NCBI RefSeq assembly: GCF_029846235.1
Contig: NZ_JARVWP010000010.1
Span: 62,001-126,000 of the forward strand
Length of the DNA stretch: 64,000 nt
Origin: Bradyrhizobium sp. CER78
Lineage (GTDB): Bacteria > Pseudomonadota > Alphaproteobacteria > Rhizobiales > Xanthobacteraceae
Direction: 5' to 3'
Part shown: piece by piece, positions 1-8,671 of the stretch
How positions within the stretch are numbered: position 1 is the stretch's first letter
How the letters are laid out: every line of letters starts with the position of its first letter
Translations under genes and position numbers: made by a program
The notes under the pieces: generated by a model
What the model was told of the DNA's origin: nothing
Database searches by the model: none
Seen by the model: the letters and a program-made list of their open reading frames with translations, nothing else

Positions 1-258
1 CGCATGCAACTCATCATTGTCCAGCCGCTGCCGGATCTCCGAGATCGCGCGCACGGTGTCGTCATGGCTGCCGAGGTCGACCTCGATGTGATCTTCCGGC
101 CCGGCGCCCCAGGGGCAGACCTCCGGAAACGCATGCCGCGAGAGGGTGATGACGCGCCAGCCGGCGGATGAGAACCGGATCGCGGTGGCATGGCCGATGC
201 CGCGGCTCGCGCCGGTCAGGAGCAGCGTGCGCCGCGGTGCATTGGAGGGGCGGGTCAT
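1..258 (-). CDS. SDR family oxidoreductase (3' part cut by window edge)
   Basis: The first 86 codons of a short-chain dehydrogenase/reductase are visible; the C-terminal part lies outside the window. The N-terminus shows the Rossmann nucleotide-binding motif TGASRGIG at residues 15-22, the classical-SDR TGxxxGxG pattern, followed by a beta strand and a basic residue that often marks NADP(H) preference. The active-site YxxxK is not in view, so activity cannot be checked. The ATG at 256-258 opens directly before the motif. The substrate cannot be predicted. The 146 bases to pdxH carry no gene. Confidence 0.8.
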   Translation of the reverse strand, partial: MTRPSNAPRRTLLLTGASRGIGHATAIRFSSAGWRVITLSRHAFPEVCPWGAGPEDHIEVDLGSHDDTVRAISEIRQRLDNDELHA

Positions 259-404
259 CGATGGTTTCTTTCGTTTTCGCCATGCGCGGCACCGTGCCGG
301 GCATCGACGTCTTCGAACGAAGAGGGATCAGGACGTCGATGGCCGGGTCATCTTACACGAAGACGCGCTTCGCGCTTTCGCCCTTCCATGACAGTCGCGG
401 GTTT

Positions 405-1046
405 TCAGGGATAGAGCCGCAGCTTCGACCATGCGCGACCTTCGTCATCGCGGCGGAATTCGATGCGGTCGTGCAGGCGGAACGGGCGGTCGTGCCAGAA
501 CTCGAAGCGCTGCGGCGTGATCCGCCAGCCGCTCCAGCCCGGCGGCCGCGGCACCTCGCCGATGACATACTTCGCGCCGACCTTGGCGATCGCCTGCTCG
601 AAGGCGAAGCGGCTCTCGAGCGGCTGCGATTGCTTGCTGGCCCAGGCGCCGATCTGCGCCTGCTTCGGCCGCGTGGCGAAATAGGCGTCGGCCTCGGCAT
701 CGGCGACCTGCGTCACCGGCCCGCGGATGCGCACCTGGCGGCGCAGCGATTTCCAGTGAAACAGTAAAGCGGCCTTAGGATTTGCGGCCAATTCGCGGCC
801 CTTGGCGCTCGCAATGTGGCTGTAGAACACGAAGCCGTCGGCATCGAAGCCCTTCATCAGCACCATCCGCACGTCGGGCAGCCCGTCGGCATCGACGGTC
901 GCGAGCGCCATCGCGTTCGGATCGTTCGGCTCGGACTTGACCGCTTCCGCAAACCATTCAGCGAACAGGGCGAACGGCTCCTCCGCCGCGGTGAAATCAC
1001 CCGATGTTAACGGTGTCGGGTGTTTGATGGAGGTCGTGTCGGTCAT
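405..1046 (-). CDS. pdxH: pyridoxamine 5'-phosphate oxidase
   Basis: FMN-dependent oxidase that converts pyridoxine 5'-phosphate or pyridoxamine 5'-phosphate to pyridoxal 5'-phosphate, the last step of vitamin B6 synthesis and salvage; cytoplasmic homodimer. The 213-residue length is normal for the family. The FMN-binding barrel core (RMVLMKGFD to about residue 98, with FYSH and LLFHW) is intact. The C-terminus carries the family signature FEFWHDRPFRLHDR and ends in the typical RLYP. It is divergent from the lipoprotein gene, with only 15 bases between the two starts, so their promoters must overlap the neighbouring gene ends. No strong ribosome site is visible before the ATG at 1046. Confidence 0.95.
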   Translation of the reverse strand: MTDTTSIKHPTPLTSGDFTAAEEPFALFAEWFAEAVKSEPNDPNAMALATVDADGLPDVRMVLMKGFDADGFVFYSHIASAKGRELAANPKAALLFHWKSLRRQVRIRGPVTQVADAEADAYFATRPKQAQIGAWASKQSQPLESRFAFEQAIAKVGAKYVIGEVPRPPGWSGWRITPQRFEFWHDRPFRLHDRIEFRRDDEGRAWSKLRLYP

Positions 1047-1061
1047 GTCAGGAGTCCCGAT

Positions 1062-1577
1062 TTGCGTTCGCCCGCGTCCGAGAGCGCGTTACTAGCCCTA
1101 TATAGGGCATGGGGGCGCGTTGGCCTATCGGCGATCCACCCCGCGGGCGCGGTGGTGACATTGATCCTGATCGGCGTCGGCGCCAGCGGCTGCAGCCTGT
1201 CGCGCACCGATGCCTTCGCCAAGATGGACGACAAGGATGTGACCGGTTCGATCAGCCCGACCCAAGTCAATTCGACCCAGGTCAGTGCCGTGATGCCGAC
1301 CGACAGCGATCTCGCCTTTGCCCGCAACGCGGCCTCCGACGTGCTGACCAAGGGCGACAAGGATTCCAGCCAGCCCTGGGAAAATCCCGAGACCGGCGCG
1401 CGCGGCTCGGTGACGCCGCTCGCCCAGGCCTATTCGGGCGAGGACGGCAGGACATGCCGGGATTTCCTCGCCAGCTATGTCAATGGAGCCACCGAGAGCT
1501 GGCTGCAGGGAGCCGCCTGCAAGGCTGGACAGGGACGGTGGGAAATCCATAGTTTGAAGCCTTGGAGAAAGTCCTGA
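1062..1577 (+). CDS. RT0821/Lpp0805-type surface lipoprotein
   Basis: Predicted lipoprotein of about 171 residues related to the RT0821/Lpp0805 surface-protein family. A hydrophobic stretch (VVTLILIGVGASG) is followed by a lipobox GASGC, so the mature protein would begin at the cysteine and be membrane anchored. The C-terminal half keeps family features: CRDFLASYVNG, a WLQGAAC segment and a final GRWEIHSLKPW. The start is a choice: TTG at 1062 has an AGGAG at 1050-1054 seven bases upstream and avoids overlap with divergent pdxH, whereas a GTG at 1020 would extend the frame through the pdxH start. Role unknown, probably envelope. Confidence 0.75.
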   Translation: MRSPASESALLALYRAWGRVGLSAIHPAGAVVTLILIGVGASGCSLSRTDAFAKMDDKDVTGSISPTQVNSTQVSAVMPTDSDLAFARNAASDVLTKGDKDSSQPWENPETGARGSVTPLAQAYSGEDGRTCRDFLASYVNGATESWLQGAACKAGQGRWEIHSLKPWRKS

Positions 1578-1701
1578 GAGTTCCGGCAGAAGCCGGTACT
1601 GGCCTAGTTGCAAAAATGCCACTGAGCCCCCACATGAAGGTAAAGTGGGCCCGGATGGGTTCCCGGCCAGGACTGATTTTCCCGTGAAGGAGACGTGACG
1701 G

Positions 1702-2664
1702 ATGCGCGACCCCTATGAGGTCTTGGGGGTGCAGCGGAGCGCCAGCGCTGCGACGATCAAGAGCGCTTATCGCAAGCTCGCCAAGAAGCATCACCCTGAC
1801 AACAACAAGAACGACCCGAAGGCGGCGGCCCGCTTTGCGGAGATCAACACGGCCAACGAGATCATCGGCGACGAGGACAAGCGCAAGCAGTTCGACCGCG
1901 GCGAGATCGATGCCGAGGGCAAGCCGCGCTTCCAGGGTTTCCCCGGCGGTGGCGCCGGCGGCCGTGCCGGTCCGGGCGGCGGCTTCGAGTACAGCTTCCG
2001 CGGCGGCCCCGGCGGGGGCATGGGCGGCGGCAGCTTCGAGGACATCCTCAACAGCATGTTCGGCAACGCCGCGCGTGGTGGCGCTGGTGGCCGCACGGGG
2101 CGGGCCAGCCCGTTCGAATTTGACGGCGGCGGGGTCGGCGTCGACCTCGATCTGTCGGTCGCGATGACAGTGTCGCTGGAGGAATCGGTCAGGGGCGGCG
2201 ACAAGCGCGTCCGCCTGCCGACCGGCCGTGAGCTCAACGTCAAGATTCCGCCCGGCGTCACCGCAGGCCAGCAGATCCGGCTGAAGGGGCAGGGCGACAC
2301 CGCGCAAGGCCACCCGCCCGGCGATCTCCTGATCACGATCTCGATCACGCCGCATCCTTTCTTCAAGGTCGACGGCAACGATCTGCGGATCGACCTGCCG
2401 GTGACCCTCTACGAGGCGGTGCTGGGCGGCAAGGTCCGCGTGCCGACGCTCGGCAGCGCGGTCGAGCTGTCGATCCCGAAGAACACCTCCAGCGGCCGTA
2501 CCTTCCGCCTCAAGGGCAAGGGGTTGCCGAAGGCGGGCGCTGTCGGCGATCTCTATGTCACGACCCGCATCATCCTTCCCGACGGGAACGATGCCGAGCT
2601 TGAGGCATTGATGCAGACGTGGCGGGAGCGAAATCCCTACAATCCGCGCAGCGATCTCGGCTGA
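1702..2664 (+). CDS. DnaJ-type (CbpA-like) co-chaperone
   Basis: J-domain co-chaperone of 320 residues that would stimulate Hsp70 (DnaK) ATPase activity. Residues 1-70 form a J-domain with the HPD tripeptide (KKHHPDNN, about residues 30-37). A glycine/phenylalanine-rich linker spans about 75-125, followed by the two beta-sandwich substrate-binding domains of the DnaJ C-terminal family. No CxxCxGxG zinc-finger repeats are present, which separates it from true DnaJ and places it in the type II/CbpA group. A GGAG lies nine bases before the ATG. It stands alone with its own upstream gap. Confidence 0.9.
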   Translation: MRDPYEVLGVQRSASAATIKSAYRKLAKKHHPDNNKNDPKAAARFAEINTANEIIGDEDKRKQFDRGEIDAEGKPRFQGFPGGGAGGRAGPGGGFEYSFRGGPGGGMGGGSFEDILNSMFGNAARGGAGGRTGRASPFEFDGGGVGVDLDLSVAMTVSLEESVRGGDKRVRLPTGRELNVKIPPGVTAGQQIRLKGQGDTAQGHPPGDLLITISITPHPFFKVDGNDLRIDLPVTLYEAVLGGKVRVPTLGSAVELSIPKNTSSGRTFRLKGKGLPKAGAVGDLYVTTRIILPDGNDAELEALMQTWRERNPYNPRSDLG

Positions 2665-2708
2665 CCGCCGGGAGCGCGCTCCAGAGACGCGAAGACGCGA
2701 AACTGCAA

Positions 2709-2732
2709 CTACCCCGGACTCTATCGGGGTAG
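2709..2732 (+). terminator. hairpin after the DnaJ-like gene
   Basis: CTACCCCG (2709-2716) and CGGGGTAG (2725-2732) form an 8-bp perfect stem with an 8-base loop, 45 bases past the stop codon. No T-run follows, so an intrinsic terminator is only moderately supported. The rest of the 2665-3027 interval holds no convincing gene. Confidence 0.4.
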
Positions 2733-3027
2733 ACGCGGCGCCGTGAGCGCGTCAAAGGATGACCGGCCGTCCGAACTTCTGGCCTGCGGCGTGCAGACCG
2801 GATGGCGGAAAAAGAGTGCGGCCTCGAGAGGGGGACCAGCGCGGTACACAAAACCCCAATCGAGGCCGCGTGCGCCGATCGGCGGATCGGGCGCAGATCA
2901 TCTTCGCGTGAGCATCCGGTGCGATAATGAGACGCGGCAATGACGCGAATCGAAATTTTCAATGTCGGAATTGGGACGCCGGCTGAGGCTGGATTCACTT
3001 GCTCGAAACGGCACATTTTCCCGACGT

Positions 3028-3053
3028 GATCTCCCGTAAAATTACGGGAGATC
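3028..3053 (-). terminator. 26-bp perfect palindrome at the anti-sigma stop codon
   Basis: Bases 3028-3053 are a perfect palindrome (12-bp arms around AA; arm GATCTCCCGTAA). It includes part of the stop codon of the anti-sigma gene and would fold into a strong hairpin immediately at the transcript end. There is no following T-run on either strand, so termination is inferred from position and symmetry. Confidence 0.5.
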
Positions 3054-3834
3054 AGCCGCCGCTCTTTTCCATCTGATCGTAGACCGCCTGCGCGACCTGG
3101 GTCAGACGGTTGCGGTCGGTGCCGCCGCTGACGACATAGGCGACGCCGCGATCGGCCCAGAACAGCGCGCCGTCGCTGCCCTGCGCGGCGTAGCGCATCT
3201 GGGTCGCCTCGGTCTTCGCCTTGGCGGTGTAGACCGTGAAGCGCTCACCGGACGTGCTCTCATACATCAGGAACGACGCCGGCCCGCTCGGCCCCGGCAA
3301 CAGGCGGCCGCCGACCAGCTTGAGCCCGCTGAGGTCGGGGGCGCGGACATCCCAGCCGCAGCGCTTGGTCAGCCATTGCTGCAGATGGTCGCGCTCGCTG
3401 CCGGGCACCTCGACCGGATGGCGGACCTCGACCACGTAGAGCCGATGCGCATCCAGCGCATCGAGCGTGAAGCTCTGGAAGGTCGACGGCGCAGCGGTAG
3501 CGCCGCGCGCGACCCAGCCGACGCCGCCGCCGGCGATGAAGGCGGCAAGCGTTGCCGCCACCGCGCCATAGACCCAGCGGCGCGGCTGACGCACTAACCG
3601 CTCGAGCTCGAGCCGCTTCGGCACCGCCTCGTCCAGCACGCCGTCGTAGCGCGCATGCAGCGTCTCGGCCATCGCGCGCCATGATTGCACCCGTGCCGCG
3701 TCGTCGGGATGGGTGGCGAGCCACGCCTCGACATCGCTGCGGCGTTCGGCCGGCAGCTCATTGTCGACGTAGGCGTGCAGCTCGTCTTCGGTGACGGGAA
3801 TGTTCGGGTCGGTCATATCAGTCGTCTCTGCCAA
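3052..3834 (-). CDS. anti-sigma factor, single-pass membrane protein
   Basis: Protein of 260 residues. The N-terminal cytoplasmic part (about 1-90) resembles zinc-less anti-sigma domains (ELHAYVDNELPAERR motif, typical of the anti-sigma partners of ECF factors in this family). One transmembrane helix lies at about residues 93-115 (VYGAVAATLAAFIAGGGVGW). The remaining ~145 residues are predicted periplasmic and may sense envelope stress. It follows the ECF sigma gene by 48 bases in the same direction, the usual sigma/anti-sigma operon order, so it very likely sequesters that sigma. An internal ATG seven codons in (MTDPNIPV) is an alternative start. Confidence 0.85.
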   Translation of the reverse strand: MAETTDMTDPNIPVTEDELHAYVDNELPAERRSDVEAWLATHPDDAARVQSWRAMAETLHARYDGVLDEAVPKRLELERLVRQPRRWVYGAVAATLAAFIAGGGVGWVARGATAAPSTFQSFTLDALDAHRLYVVEVRHPVEVPGSERDHLQQWLTKRCGWDVRAPDLSGLKLVGGRLLPGPSGPASFLMYESTSGERFTVYTAKAKTEATQMRYAAQGSDGALFWADRGVAYVVSGGTDRNRLTQVAQAVYDQMEKSGG

Positions 3835-3882
3835 ATCTTGTTCGAAAATCGCTCATCATAACGTCTGCCAATGCGCACATTA

Positions 3883-4371
3883 TCATTTCACCCGCCTCAG
3901 CGCCGGACGCTGGCCTTCGATCGAGGCCCGCACATGGGCGCGCGCACGGGCGAGGCGGGACATCACCGTGCCGATCGGCACGCCCTGGATGTCGGCGACC
4001 TCGCGGTAGCTCATGCCCTCCAGCATCACGAGCAGCAGCACCGAACGTTGCTCCTCGACCAGCGTCGACAGCGCGCGCTCGATGTCGCGTCCCTCGGCCT
4101 CGGTGCCGCTGGCGTCGGCGTTGTTGTCGAGCAGCGGCATGAAGGCCGGTCGCCGCGCCAGCGAACGGCGCCGGTTCTTGTTCAGATTGGTCAGGATCGT
4201 ATAGAGCCAGCTCCTGATGTCGCCGCCGAGAAACAGCCGCTCCGAGCGCAGCGCGCGCACCAGCGTGTCCTGCACCAGGTCGTCGGCGATATCCGTGTCA
4301 CGCACCAGCGCGCGCGCATAGCGGCGGAGCGCTGGAATCATGGCTTCGACACTTTGACGAAACGCGGTCAT
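3883..4371 (-). CDS. ECF-family RNA polymerase sigma factor
   Basis: Sigma-70 family factor of 162 residues with only regions 2 and 4, the ECF layout. Region 2 includes DIADDLVQDTLVRAL and the DIRSWLYTILTN segment used for -10 recognition. Region 4 has the helix-turn-helix MSYREVADIQGVPIGTVMSRLARAR near the C-terminus for -35 contact. It heads an operon with the membrane anti-sigma downstream, so its regulon probably answers an envelope signal. Such factors often autoregulate; a GGAATA-like element at 4438-4443 (minus strand) is a weak -35 candidate with no clear partner. Confidence 0.93.
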   Translation of the reverse strand: MTAFRQSVEAMIPALRRYARALVRDTDIADDLVQDTLVRALRSERLFLGGDIRSWLYTILTNLNKNRRRSLARRPAFMPLLDNNADASGTEAEGRDIERALSTLVEEQRSVLLLVMLEGMSYREVADIQGVPIGTVMSRLARARAHVRASIEGQRPALRRVK

Positions 4372-4602
4372 GCATCCCAGTCTTCGATGGTCCCGGCGAC
4401 AGCCGCCTTGTCAAACATAACACCCTAACGGCGTGGCTATTCCGGTTGCATCCACCTGCATGCATACCGCCTCAGCTGCGGCCGATTTGGGCTTGTCGCC
4501 AGCCGAAGTGCTGGTGTACCTCCGAGCCGAAAAAATTCGAAGCGTGCAAGCCTCAGGTCAGGCGCCCGACAGCTCGCTCAACAGGGACCAGCGGTTACGG
4601 GA

Positions 4603-5202
4603 ATGCCGGTGCCAACGATCTACTACATCCGCCACGGCGAGACCTCGTGGAACGCCGAAGGCCGGCTTCAGGGCGTGCAGGACATCGCCCTCAACGAGCG
4701 CGGCCGCGCCCAGGCGGTGCATGCCGGCCGCATCCTTGCCGATCTCCTGGCGCGCGCCGGCCGTGACAAGACGACGCTGCCATTCGTCGCAAGCCCGCTG
4801 ATCCGGGCACGCGCGACCATGGAGCTGGTGCGCAACGAGCTTGGCCTGCCGGTGGGCGATTACGCGCTCGACGCGCGGCTGCGCGAGATCGCCTACGGGA
4901 CCTGGGAGGGCTCGACCTTGGCGCAGGCGCAGGCCGCGGACCCCGTCGTCTATGCGCGCCGCCTGGCTGAGAAGTGGCAGGTCGCGCCGGAGGGCGGCGA
5001 GAGCTATGTCGATGTACAGGCGCGGATGACCGAATGGTACGGTTCGGTGACGTCGGACACGGTCGCCGTCGCCCATGGCGGCACGGCGCGGGCACTGATG
5101 GTCGCGCTCGGCTTCGAGACGGCGGCCTCGGCCGCCGACCTCACGATCGAGCAGGGCGCGGTCTACGTGTTCGGCGCGGCGGGCCTGCGGAAATATAGTT
5201 AA
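4603..5202 (+). CDS. histidine phosphatase family protein
   Basis: Member of the phosphoglycerate mutase-like histidine phosphatase superfamily, 199 residues. The phosphohistidine motif RHGE is at residues 10-13, followed by TSWNAEGRLQG. ASPLIRARATMEL supplies the second conserved arginine, and VAHGGTARAL near residue 160 supplies the second catalytic histidine. The substrate cannot be read from sequence; related proteins are cofactor-dependent mutases or broad phosphatases. It sits 155 bases before aroC, separated by a palindromic repeat, so co-transcription is uncertain. The ribosome site before ATG 4603 is weak. Confidence 0.88.
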   Translation: MPVPTIYYIRHGETSWNAEGRLQGVQDIALNERGRAQAVHAGRILADLLARAGRDKTTLPFVASPLIRARATMELVRNELGLPVGDYALDARLREIAYGTWEGSTLAQAQAADPVVYARRLAEKWQVAPEGGESYVDVQARMTEWYGSVTSDTVAVAHGGTARALMVALGFETAASAADLTIEQGAVYVFGAAGLRKYS

Positions 5203-5211
5203 CTTGCACTG

Positions 5212-5311
5212 TCATTCCGGGGCGGTCCGCAGGACCGAACCTCAGGGGCGCAATTGCGGCCCGGGGAATCTCGAGATTCCGGGCGCGATGCTTCGCATCG
5301 CCCCGGAATGA
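5212..5311. repeat. REP-like palindromic intergenic repeat
   Basis: TCATTCCGGGGCG at the left end is matched by CGCCCCGGAATGA at the right end, with further internal inverted repeats (GGTCCGCAGGACC; GAATCTCGAGATTC). This 100-base block between the phosphatase and aroC has the form of dispersed extragenic palindromes found in rhizobial genomes. It may terminate or stabilise the upstream transcript. Confidence 0.7.
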
Positions 5312-5357
5312 CGGACTCGAAGTTTGACCCCGCTGCCTGCGCGCGTTACGACACGCC

Positions 5358-6446
5358 ATGTCCTTCAATACTTTCGGCCATATGTTCCGCGTCACGACCT
5401 TCGGCGAGAGCCATGGGGTTGCGATCGGCTGCGTGGTGGATGGCTGCCCGCCGATGATCCCTCTGACGGTTGAGGAGATCCAGCACGACCTCGATCGTCG
5501 CCGGCCAGGCCAGTCGCGCTTCACCACCCAGCGCCAGGAGCCGGATGCGGTGAAGATCCTGTCCGGCGTGATGGCGCATCCGGAAAGCGGCGTGCAGGTC
5601 ACGACCGGCACGCCGATCGCGCTGCTGATCGAGAACACCGACCAGCGCTCGAAGGATTATTCCGAGATCAAGGACAAGTTCCGTCCCGGCCATGCCGACT
5701 TCACCTATGAAGCGAAATACGGCCTGCGCGACTATCGCGGCGGCGGACGCTCCTCCGCACGCGAGACCGCGACCCGCGTCGCGGCCGGCGCGATCGCGCG
5801 CAAGGTGCTGCCCGAGGTCAAGGTGCGCGGCGCGCTGGTGCAGATGGGGCCGCACAAGATCGACCGCGAGAAGTGGGACTGGGACGAGATCGCAAGGAAT
5901 CCGTTCTTCTGTCCCGACAGGGACAAGGCGGCGTTCTTCGAGAGCTATCTCGACGGCATCAGGAAGAGCGGCTCCTCGATCGGCGCCGTCATCGAGGTCG
6001 TTGCCGAAGGCGTGCCGGCCGGTCTCGGCGCGCCGATCTACGCCAAGCTCGATAGCGATCTGGCTTCGGCGATGATGAGCATCAACGCGGTCAAGGGCGT
6101 CGAGATCGGCGCGGGCTTCGGCGCTGCCGAACTGACCGGCGAAGAGAATGCCGACGAGATGCGGACCGGCAACAACGGAACGCGCTTCTTGTCCAACCAT
6201 GCCGGCGGCGTGTTGGGCGGCATCTCGACCGGCCAGCCGGTGGTGGTGCGCTTTGCGGTGAAGCCCACCTCGTCGATCCTGACCACACGCCGGACCGTGG
6301 ACCGCAAGGGCGCCGATACCGACATCCTGACCAAGGGCCGCCACGATCCCTGCGTCGGGATCCGGGCCGTGCCGGTGGGCGAGGCCATGATGGCCTGCGT
6401 GCTGGCCGATCACTTTCTGCGCGACCGCGGGCAGATCGGGCGCTAA
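5358..6446 (+). CDS. aroC: chorismate synthase
   Basis: Catalyses loss of phosphate from 5-enolpyruvylshikimate 3-phosphate to give chorismate, the branch point for aromatic amino acids, folate and quinones; needs reduced FMN. The 362 residues match the family length. FGESHG is at residues 15-20, the RRPGQSR/TTQRQE segment at about 48-62 and the YRGGGRSSARETATRVA signature near 125, all intact. It begins with the typical MSFNTFGHMFR. No other shikimate-pathway gene is nearby. A strong hairpin overlaps its stop codon, so the transcript probably ends there. Confidence 0.97.
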   Translation: MSFNTFGHMFRVTTFGESHGVAIGCVVDGCPPMIPLTVEEIQHDLDRRRPGQSRFTTQRQEPDAVKILSGVMAHPESGVQVTTGTPIALLIENTDQRSKDYSEIKDKFRPGHADFTYEAKYGLRDYRGGGRSSARETATRVAAGAIARKVLPEVKVRGALVQMGPHKIDREKWDWDEIARNPFFCPDRDKAAFFESYLDGIRKSGSSIGAVIEVVAEGVPAGLGAPIYAKLDSDLASAMMSINAVKGVEIGAGFGAAELTGEENADEMRTGNNGTRFLSNHAGGVLGGISTGQPVVVRFAVKPTSSILTTRRTVDRKGADTDILTKGRHDPCVGIRAVPVGEAMMACVLADHFLRDRGQIGR

Positions 6447-6466
6447 GGCGCGATGATCGCGCCTTA
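6444..6466 (+). terminator. aroC terminator hairpin overlapping the stop codon
   Basis: TAAGGCGCGAT and ATCGCGCCTTA around a single G form a near-perfect 23-bp palindrome that contains the aroC TAA. It is followed by the mixed T-containing tract GCTTCTTGTTT. Placement and symmetry support an intrinsic terminator. Confidence 0.7.
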
Positions 6467-6478
6467 GCTTCTTGTTTG

Positions 6479-6526
6479 GGCATGATCTTTTCGGAAAACC
6501 GCTTCACACTTTTCCGGATCATGCCT
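6479..6526. repeat. dispersed GGCATGATC...GATCATGCC inverted repeat
   Basis: GCATGATC at the left and GATCATGC at the right flank TTTTCGGAAAACC and CACTTTTCCG segments that also pair. I recognise this arrangement as a common intergenic repeat of Bradyrhizobium and Rhodopseudomonas genomes. It lies between the aroC terminator and the cyclase gene. Confidence 0.65.
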
Positions 6527-6571
6527 TGGTCCCTATATAGTGGTGGTCGCCAGACCGCCTGGGGGACTGCC

Positions 6572-7765
6572 ATGAACGCGTCGGAGCTTCGGGATATCAT
6601 CGCATGGATGATCGGCGGCGCGCGGTCGGCGCCGACCCCGCAGCAGATGATGGCGGAATGCTGCGAACGGCTGGTGCGGGCCGGCCTGCCATTGTGGCGC
6701 GTCGGCGTGTTCGTGCGCACGCTGCATCCTGAGATCTACGGCCGGCATTTCTTCTGGAAGCCCGGCTCCGAGGTCGAAACCGGCACCGTCGATCATAACA
6801 TCGAGGACACCCCGGAATTTGCCGCCAGCCCGCTGCGGGTCGTCTTCAAGCAGGGAATTGAAGTGCGCGCGCGGCTCGACGACCCTGCCAGCAAACGCTT
6901 TCCCGTCGTCGTGGACCTGCAGGCCGAGGGCGTCACCGACTATATCGCGGTGCCGCTGATCAATACCGACGGCCGGCCGAACGCCTCGAGTTGGACCACC
7001 CGGCAGCCCGGTGGCTTCACCGACGAGCAGCTCGATGCGATCCGCTCGATCACCGTGCCGCTGTCGCGCTACATCGAGATCGTGACGCTGCGCCGTACCG
7101 CCTCGCTGCTGCTCGACACCTATGTCGGCAACCGTGCCGGCGAGCGCATCATGGGCGGCCAGATCCGGCGCGGCCATGCCGACACGATGGATGCCGCGAT
7201 CTGGCTATCCGACCTGCGCGGCTTCACCGCGCTGTCGGACCGTTTGCCGCCCGAGACCGTGGTGGAGATCCTCAACCTCTATTTCGACTGCCAGGTCACC
7301 GCGATCCGCGAGCATGGCGGCGAGGTGCTCAAATTCATGGGCGACGGCCTGCTCGCGGTGTTCCCGGTCGACGAATATCTCGGCGACGAGGTGCAGGTCT
7401 GCGCACGTGTGCTGGATGCCGCGCGCGCATCCCGCGCCGGCGTCGAGGCGCTACAATTTGCCAATGGCGACGCCGTCGAGCGCTTCCGCTTCGGGGTCGC
7501 GCTGCATCTCGGGCGGGTGCTCTACGGCAATATCGGCGGCGGCAACCGGCTCGACTTCACCTGCATCGGCCCGGCGGTCAATCTCGCGGCGCGGCTGGAG
7601 AAGATCGCCGGCCGGCTCGGCCGCACCGTCGTCGCGTCCGAGCGCTTCGCCGGCCTCCATGACGGCGGCTGGAGCGATCTCGGCGAGTTTCCGATCGCGG
7701 GGTTCTCGAAGGCGGAACGGGTCTACGGCCTGTTCGACGAAGCGCCGATTGCTGCGGCAAGCTAG
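6572..7765 (+). CDS. class III adenylate/guanylate cyclase domain protein
   Basis: Soluble protein of 397 residues. The first ~190 residues lack transmembrane segments and resemble the GAF-like input domain that precedes many rhizobial cyclases. The C-terminal ~190 residues form a class III nucleotide cyclase homology domain: SDLRGFTALSD carries the first metal-binding aspartate, GEVLKFMGDGLLAVF the second, and NRLDFTCIGPAVNLAARLE the transition-state region. All key acidic residues appear present, so cAMP (or cGMP) synthesis is likely. ATG at 6572 was chosen over an upstream in-frame start because the latter falls in the repeat. Confidence 0.88.
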   Translation: MNASELRDIIAWMIGGARSAPTPQQMMAECCERLVRAGLPLWRVGVFVRTLHPEIYGRHFFWKPGSEVETGTVDHNIEDTPEFAASPLRVVFKQGIEVRARLDDPASKRFPVVVDLQAEGVTDYIAVPLINTDGRPNASSWTTRQPGGFTDEQLDAIRSITVPLSRYIEIVTLRRTASLLLDTYVGNRAGERIMGGQIRRGHADTMDAAIWLSDLRGFTALSDRLPPETVVEILNLYFDCQVTAIREHGGEVLKFMGDGLLAVFPVDEYLGDEVQVCARVLDAARASRAGVEALQFANGDAVERFRFGVALHLGRVLYGNIGGGNRLDFTCIGPAVNLAARLEKIAGRLGRTVVASERFAGLHDGGWSDLGEFPIAGFSKAERVYGLFDEAPIAAAS

Positions 7766-7777
7766 CATCGGTGCGAC

Positions 7778-8665
7778 GTGACTGACGCGGACGCGCAGCA
7801 TCGCACCGGGATTGCGCTGGTCGTGGCGGCCGCGGCGGCGTGGAGCACCGCGCCGTTCTTTACCCGGCTGCTGCATTTCGATTCCTGGACCATCCTGTTC
7901 TGGCGCGGGCTGTTCGGTGGCGGCGCGATTGTGCTGTTCCTGGTCGCGACGCAAGGCCGGCGCGGCGTGCGCGATCTCGTCGCGATGCCGTTGAGCGGAT
8001 GGCTGGTGGCCGGTCTCTCGACCCTCGGCATGGTGACGTTCATTCCGGCGCTGCAACTGACCAGCGTCGCCAATGTCGCAATCCTGATCGCGATGCAGCC
8101 GTTTGCGGCCGCTGCGATCGCCTGGCTTTGGCTGCGCGAGCGGGCGCGCCCGGGCACGTTGCTGGCGAGTCTCGTCGCGCTCGCGGGCGTCGCCATCACC
8201 GTCAGCGGCGCCGGGGGCATCACGGACTACAGGGGCATCGGGCTTGCCTGCGTGATGGTGCTCGCGATCTCGCTGATGACGGTGGTGATCCGGCGGCACA
8301 GGGGCACGCCGATGATACCCGCTGCGGCGCTCTCCAACTTCCTCGGCAGCGCCGTTAGCCTGCCGTTGGGGCTCGGCATCGGCGCGGCCGGCGGTGCCGA
8401 TCTCGGCGTGCTCGCGATGTTCGGCGCATGCCAGGTCGGGCTCGGCCTCACTTTGTTTACGGTCGGCTCGAGATTCCTCCCGTCCGGTCAGGCATCGCTG
8501 ATCGCAACCCTCGAAACGCCGCTGATGCCGTTCTGGGTGTGGCTGGCGTTTGCCGAAGTGCCGTCACTCCGCGCCCTCATTGGCGGCGCGCTGGTGATGG
8601 GGGCGGTCATTGCTGACATCCTAGTCAGCCAGCGGACGCAGCTCGCGCAACCTACGGAGTTTTGA
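7778..8665 (+). CDS. EamA/DMT family inner-membrane transporter
   Basis: Integral membrane protein of 295 residues with about ten hydrophobic helices in two EamA repeats (first around 10-140, second around 150-285), the drug/metabolite transporter architecture. Members export amino acids, nucleosides or other small metabolites; the substrate cannot be inferred. It starts with GTG 12 bases after the cyclase stop and may be read from the same message. It converges with clpS, only 6 bases apart. Confidence 0.85.
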   Translation: MTDADAQHRTGIALVVAAAAAWSTAPFFTRLLHFDSWTILFWRGLFGGGAIVLFLVATQGRRGVRDLVAMPLSGWLVAGLSTLGMVTFIPALQLTSVANVAILIAMQPFAAAAIAWLWLRERARPGTLLASLVALAGVAITVSGAGGITDYRGIGLACVMVLAISLMTVVIRRHRGTPMIPAAALSNFLGSAVSLPLGLGIGAAGGADLGVLAMFGACQVGLGLTLFTVGSRFLPSGQASLIATLETPLMPFWVWLAFAEVPSLRALIGGALVMGAVIADILVSQRTQLAQPTEF

Positions 8666-8671
8666 GGGCCG

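Noticed and set aside
4438..4443. GGAATA as the -35 box of an ECF autoregulated promoter
   Set aside because: No matching -10 element at the right distance could be found, so it is mentioned only as a weak candidate in the sigma factor entry.
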